A DNA stretch of 20,867 nt from a virus. Location of the stretch: positions 1-20,867 of IMG/VR virus record IMGVR_UViG_3300007344_009520. The stretch is one strand, 5' to 3'. Shown here piece after piece: positions 6,527 to 13,854 of this stretch. The number at the start of each line of letters is the position of its first letter. Within the stretch, counting starts at the first letter, position 1. The notes below the pieces were generated by a model. That model saw only the letters and a program-made list of their open reading frames with translations. It made no database searches and had not been told where the DNA came from. A program made the translations under genes and the position numbers.

Positions 6527-8374
6527 TCAACCTGCTAAAAATTCGCGTACTTTCATAATTTTATCCAACAATGCTACGCCCAATATATCAAATTTAATTA
6601 CACCTATTGATTCAAGATCAGACATCTCCATACCTGCTATAGTTTGGCCGGTTTTACTATCATAAACCATAGGACATATGCTGGATAAATCTTGTGCGGA
6701 CACAGCAATTCCTGCGGCGTGTTTTGATTGATGGCATTTAACGCCCTCTAAACGTATGGCCTGTTCAAATCTTTTAGACAAAGGGCCGTGCAAAGAACCA
6801 TCAGACTTTATCTGACACCACTGTTTTAATTTTTTGCCTTCGTTTTCTAATGCCCATTTTATGATTGATGCTTCTCCGTACTCTTCTTTCATTTCCTGTA
6901 GATCGTCGGCAATTTTTGCTTCATCTGGTATATTTTCAGTAATCTTATTCATTTCATCAAAAGATATTGTGTCATACACCCTTAAAACTTCTTTCAATCC
7001 CCTTCTACTTTTTAAGGTATTATACGTTATCATCTGACTAACTTTATTTTCACCATACATATTTTTAATATGTTCGATAACCAATTCTCTTTTTTCTATT
7101 GGTACATCTACATCAATATCAGGCATACTAATTCTACCACCAACATTCCTTCCTGCGTTATAGAATCTTTCAAAGATAAGATCATATTTTATAGGATCGA
7201 TAGTGGTAATTCCCAACAAATAAGATACTAAGGCCCCAGCAGCACTTCCTCTGCCTGGACCCGGAAGCCATTTATTATCTTTAATAAAGTCTACTATGTC
7301 TTTTACTATCAAAAAATACCCAGATAAATTTGCGGACATTAATACGTTTAATTCGTAATCTAGTCTATCTTTGTAGGTTTCTGATAGATTGTTTTCTAAA
7401 ATTTTTTGATACGTAATTTTTTTCAAATACTCCGCTTCTGTATAATCCCCTGGACATTTAAATGGAGGAAGTCTTGGTTCATCCAAGATATTAAAATTTT
7501 CACACATTTGATTTATTAGGTGAGTATTGCCCAATTCCTCTTCTGTATGAAGCAGACTCATTTCTTCGTTAGACAAAATGTAAAAATTGTCTGATTTAAA
7601 AAATGTTTTTAATCCAAAGTCCTCGTTGGCTAGCAATTTTTTAGTTACATTTGGTATAGTTGTTTTGAGATTATTGCATAATAATATTCTTTGATCTACG
7701 GCATCCGTTTTATTGGCATAGTGAGCATCTATGGATGCGACTAAATTAATATCCAACAATGATTTATTTTCTCTATAAAAATTAGTTAATAGCTTTTGAG
7801 AATCACAATTTTCTCTATCCATCAATTGAGCTTCGATAAAAACATTATTTTTACCAAACATTTCTTTTAAGATATCTATTTTGGACTTGGCTATAGTAAC
7901 AGCATCACTGTTAAGTTTATCTTGACACAATATATCATTTGATACTACAGAACCGGGGTGTCCTGTCATGCATATAAAATTTTCTAAACTATACTCGGAT
8001 AATTCAGATAAAGATATTCTGGGCTTATGATAAAAATATTCTTTGCTATTGGATTTAGATACGATCTTTATAAGCTCTCTCCAAGCTTTTATATTTTTGC
8101 ACAAAATGAGCATATGAGATAACTTTGAATTATCTTTGGATTGTATCTTTGCAGATTCTTTACAGATGTATAATTCTATTCCCAGAATAGGCTTGATGCC
8201 TTCTTTAGACATTTTTTGATAAAATTGAACATTTCCACTAATTGTTCCATGATCGGTTATTGCACAGGATTCGATGTTTAGATCACAACATCTTTTTGCT
8301 ATTTGTTCGGGTTTCGATAATCCGTCCAAAAGGCTATAGTGAGTGTGAACATGTAAAGGTATATATGAATTCAT
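6527..8374 (-). CDS. DNA polymerase III alpha subunit, N-terminal half (PHP and palm)
   Basis: 615 residues holding the PHP domain and the palm with all catalytic residues. PHP: H8-V-H10-T-H12-YS, TD41-H42-GT, GIELY near 65 and DAHY at about 216-219, so the metal ligands look intact. Palm: PGPGRGSAAGALVSY near 371-385, PDID421-V-D423 (first two catalytic Asp) and KFD596-ILG (third). The protein stops 19 residues later, at KVREFLAG, in what is a linker in E. coli DnaE. The rest of the enzyme is encoded 946 bases downstream as a separate gene. The ATG overlaps the stop of the upstream nuclease gene as ATGA, so the two are coupled. PHP domains of DnaE proteins bind the epsilon exonuclease, and that gene is also between the halves. 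The stop codon TGA is part of a TTGACC box. Confidence 0.93.
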   Translation of the reverse strand: MNSYIPLHVHTHYSLLDGLSKPEQIAKRCCDLNIESCAITDHGTISGNVQFYQKMSKEGIKPILGIELYICKESAKIQSKDNSKLSHMLILCKNIKAWRELIKIVSKSNSKEYFYHKPRISLSELSEYSLENFICMTGHPGSVVSNDILCQDKLNSDAVTIAKSKIDILKEMFGKNNVFIEAQLMDRENCDSQKLLTNFYRENKSLLDINLVASIDAHYANKTDAVDQRILLCNNLKTTIPNVTKKLLANEDFGLKTFFKSDNFYILSNEEMSLLHTEEELGNTHLINQMCENFNILDEPRLPPFKCPGDYTEAEYLKKITYQKILENNLSETYKDRLDYELNVLMSANLSGYFLIVKDIVDFIKDNKWLPGPGRGSAAGALVSYLLGITTIDPIKYDLIFERFYNAGRNVGGRISMPDIDVDVPIEKRELVIEHIKNMYGENKVSQMITYNTLKSRRGLKEVLRVYDTISFDEMNKITENIPDEAKIADDLQEMKEEYGEASIIKWALENEGKKLKQWCQIKSDGSLHGPLSKRFEQAIRLEGVKCHQSKHAAGIAVSAQDLSSICPMVYDSKTGQTIAGMEMSDLESIGVIKFDILGVALLDKIMKVREFLAG

Positions 8375-9345
8375 TCTATTGAGCCTGGAGCTTTGTATTT
8401 TCCAACATTGTAGCCCGGAGCTGTGTATTTGTCAATGACTGCATTTAAGCCATGAAGCTCCGTATCGTGTTTAATTTGTTCACATTTGGTCATATGTGAA
8501 TTTTTAGGCGTCACTTGATTGTCTCTATATTCTATAAGCGGCTCATCAAATGATGTTTTACCAAAATGACAAAGTTTGTTGCATTTCCAGCTTCTATTTA
8601 ATTTTGGTTTTTTGCATCTTTTAATTTCTTCAAATTTTTTCCTTATCATGTTTTCCGTTTCTGGAAGCTGACTTCTATCGTAATTCATACTAAATATACC
8701 GCCATCATTGATGAAATATATACTTACTATTATGTGATCTATATCAGGATATAGCATACTAGCAGCATAATGATACATTCTTAATTGAGGATCTTTTTCT
8801 AGTTTAGAAAAAGTTTTCTCTTGTCCAGTTGCCCAATCGAGCCTTCTGCCAGTTTTGTAATCTATTATTTCTAAAGTTGAATCATTTGCCTTGGCTATAA
8901 GGTCAATAGTGCCTTTTATGGCCAAATTCCCCTCCAAATCATTATATTTATAATACGCCCAAGGTTTTGTGATTTCTATATCAAAGTGTTGTTCCGGTTT
9001 AACAATATTTTGCGTTCGTGGATCAAAGATACCATTATGGTCTGTGAGGGCTCTGTAGACCCAAGAAACGCAGTCTTTTAAGTCTTTATCCGACCAATCA
9101 TGGTTTTTAAACCGACTGCTGTAATAATGGTAAATAGTATGAATTATGCTATCAAGATCATAATTATTGATATCTATATTTGGTATGATTTCATCATCGT
9201 AGTTATTTTTTTTATTTTGTTGACAGAGTTTAATACCGGCCAAAATTTCTAAAACTTTATGAACTATTGTACCTTTATCGGCCTTTTTATTAGATGGACT
9301 ACGATGGCCTAATACGTATTCTATGAAATATTGTTGTTCGCACAT
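8371..9345 (-). CDS. RecB/AddB/Cas4-type PD-(D/E)XK nuclease, possible Fe-S
   Basis: 324 residues. Motifs run in the order of the RecB nuclease family: KGTIVH29, GTID148, EIID162-Y-K164-TG and Q187-L-R-M-Y191. A cysteine near the N-terminus (C2, in MCEQQYFIEYVLG) and three near the C-terminus (C255-x3-C259, C288) are arranged like the 4Fe-4S ligands of AddB and Cas4, though spacing differs; the cluster is inference. The ATG at 9345 has only a weak ribosome-binding site, and the frame stays open for 19 more codons upstream, reading SSYGTHC just before MCEQQ, which resembles the usual family N-terminus. No ATG, GTG or TTG exists there, so a non-standard start or a loss of the true N-terminus is possible. 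The C-terminus has two copies of Y-x-APG. Likely role: DNA end processing in replication or recombination. Confidence 0.85.
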   Translation of the reverse strand: MCEQQYFIEYVLGHRSPSNKKADKGTIVHKVLEILAGIKLCQQNKKNNYDDEIIPNIDINNYDLDSIIHTIYHYYSSRFKNHDWSDKDLKDCVSWVYRALTDHNGIFDPRTQNIVKPEQHFDIEITKPWAYYKYNDLEGNLAIKGTIDLIAKANDSTLEIIDYKTGRRLDWATGQEKTFSKLEKDPQLRMYHYAASMLYPDIDHIIVSIYFINDGGIFSMNYDRSQLPETENMIRKKFEEIKRCKKPKLNRSWKCNKLCHFGKTSFDEPLIEYRDNQVTPKNSHMTKCEQIKHDTELHGLNAVIDKYTAPGYNVGKYKAPGSIE

Positions 9346-9386
9346 ACAATGTGTTCCATAAGAACTACTGCGTAAATATGTAATAA

Positions 9387-9983
9387 TTATGATAGCACCT
9401 TTTTATTTTTTAAAAAGTTAAGTATAACCTGATTTTGTTCTGGGATAGAAAGATTTTCGTTATAGATTACAAGATCGAAATTTTGTGAATCATAATTAGA
9501 TTCATCTAAAGCAGTTTCGCTTTCATGATCAGAATTGTATGGATTTCTTGTTAATTTTATTACCAGACCGCCAACCGCTTTTACTGCCTCAACTTCATTA
9601 GGGAATCTACAATCTGCGATTATGGCAATTTTGGGTTTTTCTTTTTGTATTTTATTTATAGTAGCACTAGACCATACGTTATGTTTCATTTTGCGAAAGA
9701 TATTTGTGCCAACAAACTGCATAACTTCTCTTGCGGTCATTTGTTTTCCATCATCCCAATAACAATCCACTAATTCGTTTTTTTGATCATCGGAACCATA
9801 ACACTGGTCGTGCGTTAAGCCTAATACTTCGATGCATATGTTTTCTTTTAGGGGATCTGCAAAATTATATATTTTGGCTTTATTAAAACCTTCTATTTTT
9901 CCGTTAAAATATTTAACTACAAATTCTGAACATGTAGTTTTACCAGACTGTTTTCTTCCTGCAAACGCTACAATTTTAGTCAT
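9387..9983 (-). CDS. deoxynucleoside monophosphate kinase
   Basis: 198 residues, P-loop kinase resembling phage dNMP kinases (T4 gene 1 type), which phosphorylate dNMPs to dNDPs. Walker A is G9-RKQSGKT16 right at the N-terminus. The block REVMQFVGTNIFRKM near 85-100 and the block IIADCRFPNEVEAV near 121-134 are characteristic of the family; the latter carries the conserved D-C-R-F-x-N-E. The lid-region arginine is within KLTRNP. The ATG overlaps the end of the primase gene by eight bases. In context it feeds the polymerase together with the reductase and deaminase at the other end of the window. Confidence 0.88.
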   Translation of the reverse strand: MTKIVAFAGRKQSGKTTCSEFVVKYFNGKIEGFNKAKIYNFADPLKENICIEVLGLTHDQCYGSDDQKNELVDCYWDDGKQMTAREVMQFVGTNIFRKMKHNVWSSATINKIQKEKPKIAIIADCRFPNEVEAVKAVGGLVIKLTRNPYNSDHESETALDESNYDSQNFDLVIYNENLSIPEQNQVILNFLKNKKVLS

Positions 9984-11160
9984 AAATGTTTTCCTTGATA
10001 TAATTTTTAATTTGTGTTTGTATTTCTTCTGGGGTCATATCCCCCACATCATTTTTAGTTATTTCGGGACAAAATATTCTATAGGTTTGGGAAAACTTTT
10101 TTATGATTTGTTTTTTAGCAGAAGCTCCTGCCGCATCATTATCGGTCAAAATCACAATATTCATAGCCCCCGACATGTCTAATAAAAATTTTTGTTTTTG
10201 CCCAATGCTAGAACCAAATATAGCGACAGAGTTGTGTATAGAATTTTCTTCTAATCTCCAAACATTGCCGGGGCTTTCTACTATTATAACAGTTTTGGTA
10301 TTCTTTATATGATCTTTTGCAAACCATAGGTTGTATAAGGTTTCTTCGGCCTTAAAGCCTTTATTATGTCTCCACTTAGAATATGAGAAAAGATATTTAT
10401 CTGGACATTTTTTAGACTGGTCATGGAAATATCCGCAATTGTCACATTTTTCGAATATGCTTCTACCTGTACATCCAATCATGTACTTATAATCAACATC
10501 ATATATCGGCACTACCACTCTTTGATACATAGGTTTGCCATAGCTATTACAAAATCCTACATCATATTTATCTAATATGTTTTCGGAATAACCTCGATTC
10601 AAATAATATTTTGCTGGAATTTGTAAAGAATTTCTAATGGTTTTTCTAGTTATGAATTGATTGTTAAATAATGGTTTGTTATTTATGGTTTTTATATTTT
10701 TAACAAATTTTTGTTTTTCATTATTTTTAATTTTAGGTATTTTTGTTAAATCAAGTTTTAGAAAATTTTCAATAAATTTTAAAGCCTCTTTAAACGATAT
10801 TAGCTTATCGCCATCCTGTTGCCAATTATGTTTTCTGTGGGATAAAATACCTCTAATAAAACCTATAATAGAGGGCATAAATATTTTTTCGCACTGATGG
10901 GAACGACATTTCCAATTACCTCTATAAACTTCTCCATAAGGATATATATTCAATGCTGTTGTATTGTCTCCTCCATGCACGGGACATGCAGAAATAAACA
11001 TCTTATCTGTTTGACGATATTCGATGTCAAAATAGTCCAGCAATTCATCTATACGATCAGATAATTGATCGCTGATGTTTTTCAGTTGTTCTTGATCAAG
11101 CGAATGGGATTGCTTGGTTTTGTTGTTCATTGTCAATAATGAATCCATCATCAGAGCCAT
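9976..11160 (-). CDS. DnaG-type DNA primase with extra cysteine cluster
   Basis: 394 residues, makes RNA primers at the fork with the adjacent helicase. The N-terminal zinc-binding domain has C59-PVH62 and C85-RSHQC90 (CHC2-like). The TOPRIM domain has VIIVE295-SPGN and LTD340-N-D342-AAG. Between them, within the RNA-polymerase-like core, sits an additional cluster: C239-D-N-C242, H246 and C252 in a loop after GRSIFEK, where ordinary DnaG proteins have no zinc site. The C-terminal helicase-binding domain is short or missing, as in many phage primases. The start is uncertain: the ATG at 11160 overlaps the helicase gene by 65 bases, and an internal ATG at 11130 would reduce this to 35; neither has a clear ribosome-binding site and residues 1-20 look unconserved. 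Confidence 0.9.
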   Translation of the reverse strand: MALMMDSLLTMNNKTKQSHSLDQEQLKNISDQLSDRIDELLDYFDIEYRQTDKMFISACPVHGGDNTTALNIYPYGEVYRGNWKCRSHQCEKIFMPSIIGFIRGILSHRKHNWQQDGDKLISFKEALKFIENFLKLDLTKIPKIKNNEKQKFVKNIKTINNKPLFNNQFITRKTIRNSLQIPAKYYLNRGYSENILDKYDVGFCNSYGKPMYQRVVVPIYDVDYKYMIGCTGRSIFEKCDNCGYFHDQSKKCPDKYLFSYSKWRHNKGFKAEETLYNLWFAKDHIKNTKTVIIVESPGNVWRLEENSIHNSVAIFGSSIGQKQKFLLDMSGAMNIVILTDNDAAGASAKKQIIKKFSQTYRIFCPEITKNDVGDMTPEEIQTQIKNYIKENIYD

Positions 11161-12559
11161 CGTTAGAGTTTGAATTTAAGAGTTCTATCCTAGTTTTACC
11201 TTCTGTAATTTTAGCACACCAACCTTTCATATTACAATTTATATAATCGTTATCGTCTAAACCACCTCCGTGTCTACTAATAACAGGAACCAGTTTACGA
11301 TTGCCATTTTTAGCACCATCTTCGGCTATTTCTTCATCTGTTTTGCGTTTGAAGATTGTAAAATTACTACATAACCAAATGATTCTATCAGAACCAGAAG
11401 CTGTATCTGTAGTTTCTTTAGTTATACCATCTCTATTTAGTTGTACAAATGCAACTATTGGAACTTTATACTTTGTACAAAAATTGTGTAACGCAGTCAT
11501 CATAAAACCAAGAACTTGGTATTCTTTAAGGTCTTGTGAAATACCCTGAGAATCCATAAGTTTTAAATAGTCATAAAATATAACACAGTCTTTTATTGAA
11601 CCATCTTCATTGGTTCCTACAACTTTGGAAACCCATCTTCTCATTAATGAGAGCTGCTCGTCAAAACTCTTACCCGCTATAGATTTATAATAAATAGGCA
11701 CATCAGAAAGTTCTTTAATAGCTTCCTGTATTTTTTGACGCTTAGAGGAAGTGTTAGAAAATTTACCAGTCTCAATATCGTTTATATCTATTTCTGTCAT
11801 CATGGCCAAAAGTCTGTTGAGATGATCTTCGTGCGTCATTTCTGTGTCTAGATTAAGTACAGGTATACCCTGTTTTGCAATATGCAAACCCATATTATCT
11901 ACTAACAAAGTTTTACCCGTTTTAGGTCTAGCGGCAATCACATTTACTGTGCTTTTTCTTAAACCTCCACCTATAGATTTATCATAAACAGGAAAGCCTG
12001 TAGATATACCGATTTGATCTATAGGATTCTGTATCAGATTCTCTATATAGTCTTCTAAGTCCTTGCTAATTAATATAGGATTATTATCGTTATCATTAAG
12101 TTTATTTGTAAAATCAAATACAGTGTCTTCTGCAACATTCAATATCTGTGATATACTTTCCGTTCCATCAATATCTAATAAATTTTCTTTTGCTGTATCT
12201 AATTGTTTGTATAGAGATCGAGCTATCGATAATTTTTTAATTTTTGCAGAAAACTTGGCTATATTATTTTGACTTGTATTAAAATGCAAAATAGCTTTTA
12301 AATGCTCTATCTCTTCATCTCGCGATAGTATCTGATATAAATTTAATTCTTGAGATGATGACAATATTGATGGTAAATCAATTTGCTTAACATCATGTTG
12401 GTCAAATAAATTTTTTAGACACTTGTAGATGATTATATTGCTATCGACAGTAAAACAAGACTCATCCAGAAGCTCTTCCACATCGACATATAAATCTTGT
12501 CCAAATTGAATCAATCCAGACAGAACTGCTCTTTCGGCGGATACATCAGTTAACGACAT
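11096..12559 (-). CDS. DnaB-like replicative DNA helicase
   Basis: 487 residues, hexameric 5'-3' fork helicase. The N-terminal DnaB domain is recognisable at residues 1-110 (SAERAVLSGLIQFG). The RecA-like ATPase has GISTGFPVYDKSIGGGL (185-200), Walker A A210-RPKTGKT (the usual first glycine is alanine), catalytic E240 in LDTEM, Walker B VIFYD330-YL, FVQLNRDG with Q373 as sensor and SRHGG near 428-432 as arginine-finger region. The tail is acidic (SNDGSDDG) and ends QAIPFA. Its stop lies inside the primase coding region, so helicase and primase are co-translated. The ribosome-binding site before 12559 is weak. The domain layout is complete, with no sign of an intein or frameshift. Confidence 0.93.
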   Translation of the reverse strand: MSLTDVSAERAVLSGLIQFGQDLYVDVEELLDESCFTVDSNIIIYKCLKNLFDQHDVKQIDLPSILSSSQELNLYQILSRDEEIEHLKAILHFNTSQNNIAKFSAKIKKLSIARSLYKQLDTAKENLLDIDGTESISQILNVAEDTVFDFTNKLNDNDNNPILISKDLEDYIENLIQNPIDQIGISTGFPVYDKSIGGGLRKSTVNVIAARPKTGKTLLVDNMGLHIAKQGIPVLNLDTEMTHEDHLNRLLAMMTEIDINDIETGKFSNTSSKRQKIQEAIKELSDVPIYYKSIAGKSFDEQLSLMRRWVSKVVGTNEDGSIKDCVIFYDYLKLMDSQGISQDLKEYQVLGFMMTALHNFCTKYKVPIVAFVQLNRDGITKETTDTASGSDRIIWLCSNFTIFKRKTDEEIAEDGAKNGNRKLVPVISRHGGGLDDNDYINCNMKGWCAKITEGKTRIELLNSNSNDGSDDGFIIDNEQQNQAIPFA

Positions 12560-12567
12560 AGTTTATA

Positions 12568-12978
12568 TTAGCCTGAGGATGTTGAGCATTTGTTACATTT
12601 ATATCTATCTCTAGACTCCGGTAAAATTTTAGCATTTATGGTATCTTCTTTACCACAAACTCTGCATTTAACTTTTATCAAAGACACCGACCTATTTCTG
12701 GGAGTAGGAGCATATTGTGCAAGTTTTTTATCTATAGTTGTATCTGACTTATGCATATTCATTTCTGGCATTTCTAAAAACTTATTTTGATGCTCTTCAT
12801 ACGATCTACCCCTTTTTTCTTTGAGTGTTTTGGTATGACTTTTGTTTTTGGAGTTTTTTGTTTTGGGTTTTTCTATTTTTGCATCTACACTTTCATCGTG
12901 TATTTGTTCTTCATTTTCTACCACCAGCTTTTGCAAAATACCTATCAAAGCTTTTACATCGTTTTTATCAAGTTCCAT
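12568..12978 (-). CDS. zinc-ribbon protein of unknown function
   Basis: 136 residues, no named family recognised. Residues 1-25 form an acidic helix (DVKALIGILQKLVVENEEQ). Residues 35-60 are a lysine-rich, low-complexity linker. The C-terminus is a four-cysteine ribbon, C105-R-V-C108 and C128-N-K-C131. Helix, basic linker and zinc ribbon suggest a DNA- or protein-binding adaptor. It sits between a helical protein next to the recombinase and the replicative helicase, so a role in helicase loading or in linking recombination to replication is conceivable but not shown. A good ribosome-binding site, AAGGTG, precedes the ATG by six bases. It overlaps the upstream gene by 11 bases. Confidence 0.75.
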   Translation of the reverse strand: MELDKNDVKALIGILQKLVVENEEQIHDESVDAKIEKPKTKNSKNKSHTKTLKEKRGRSYEEHQNKFLEMPEMNMHKSDTTIDKKLAQYAPTPRNRSVSLIKVKCRVCGKEDTINAKILPESRDRYKCNKCSTSSG

Positions 12979-13474
12979 GTTTCACCTTATTTTTTTGTAT
13001 ATTCATCAGTATATTGGATAAGTTATTTAGAGAATTAGCTATATAAGATAATCTATTAATTCTTTGTTGCGCATATTTTTTAATTTTATTCAACGAATAT
13101 GCTTTTTCATTATGCTTTATAGCTTGGATAGATTTTTCAACAAAGCCATAACCTTTATAAGAATTCAGCTCATCTGCAATTACGGTTTTTATTGTTTCGT
13201 CAGCCCAATTAAATCTTGCTTGTTCTCTATTAATAGTTCTTTGAGTATGAAAACTAAATTGTGCTAATCTATAAGCTATTTGACCACAATCCTCTGGAGT
13301 TAATTTTTCTATTTCATCTCTACTCATGGTTAAGTATGAATTTAACTCAGATTCCGCCATAATTCCAGGATTATATTGTGGTAAACCCATGGATGTTTCA
13401 TATTCATCTAATATGGTATCCCAATAAGATACTTCTTCTTTAGAATTCATAGTTTTTGTATTCTTTGTTTCCAT
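12968..13474 (-). CDS. helical protein, candidate UvsY-like recombination mediator
   Basis: 168 residues. The C-terminal two thirds are predicted helical and rich in K, R, N and Q: AQFSFHTQRTINREQARFNWAD, then GFVEKSIQAIKHNEKAYSLNKIK, then AQQRINRLSYIANSLNNLSNIL. This order (N-R-E-x-A-R helix, a K-rich helix with Y-x-x-x-K, and a Q-R-I-x-R-L helix) is similar to the UvsY family that loads UvsX recombinase on SSB-coated DNA. The similarity is judged by eye and is weak, so the call is tentative; the neighbourhood (two genes after UvsX, before helicase) supports it. The ATG at 13474 has only a weak GGA in front and overlaps the upstream gene by 28 bases; an alternative ATG at 13450 would overlap by four. 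Confidence 0.5.
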   Translation of the reverse strand: METKNTKTMNSKEEVSYWDTILDEYETSMGLPQYNPGIMAESELNSYLTMSRDEIEKLTPEDCGQIAYRLAQFSFHTQRTINREQARFNWADETIKTVIADELNSYKGYGFVEKSIQAIKHNEKAYSLNKIKKYAQQRINRLSYIANSLNNLSNILMNIQKNKVKHGT

Positions 13475-13854
13475 TGTTCCAAATTTTCGTTGTATGGTAA
13501 TTCTATATATTCTAGATTGTTATTTTCGCACCAATTCTTTTTTTCTAAATCTCTTTTTTTATGTCTCATAAATCCCAAAGCATTAGAATGATAATGGGCT
13601 ACAAACTTATAATGTTGCTCTCCGTGAACTTCTATAGCCTTTTTTAATAAAGGTATGTAAAAGTCCAAATACAGTGTTTCTGTTCTTCTAAGAGGAATAG
13701 GCACTTCTTGTAAAACGGGTATTGTGGGATATAGGGTTTTTAATAATGCTAGTGTTGATTTATGTAATGAAGACTGTTTTTTTCGATTATTATTTATATG
13801 CCCCAATATATTCCATTTTACTCGATTACCATCTAAATCAATTACAAATGTCAT
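13447..13854 (-). CDS. small PD-(D/E)XK-like endonuclease (VSR/DUF559 type)
   Basis: 135 residues. The core LYLD64-FYIPLLKKAIE75-V-H77-GEQHY and the later HKKRDLEKKNWCENNNLEYIELPY match the fold signature of the Vsr/DUF559 group, in which D, E-x-H/Q and a following K-x-x-D-x-x-K helix form a compact single-domain endonuclease. It probably cuts branched, mismatched or specific DNA. Being alone between the recombinase and a putative mediator, it could be a recombination-intermediate resolvase; a free-standing homing nuclease is the alternative. It overlaps the recombinase stop by four bases (ATGA), showing translational coupling, which fits a resident gene. The residue assignments are by pattern and not aligned. 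Confidence 0.65.
   Translation of the reverse strand: MTFVIDLDGNRVKWNILGHINNNRKKQSSLHKSTLALLKTLYPTIPVLQEVPIPLRRTETLYLDFYIPLLKKAIEVHGEQHYKFVAHYHSNALGFMRHKKRDLEKKNWCENNNLEYIELPYNENLEQWKQRIQKL

Noticed and set aside
3944-8374. Split intein joining the two polymerase halves
   Set aside because: Neither the C-terminus of the N-half nor the N-terminus of the C-half carries intein motifs (no CLS...-type N-intein, no HN-C/S/T junction), and both ends read as polymerase sequence or a short cap.
11096-11160. Programmed frameshift fusing helicase and primase in their 65-base overlap
   Set aside because: No slippery heptamer with following structure was recognised, both proteins have complete domains, and an internal ATG at 11130 gives a simpler explanation.
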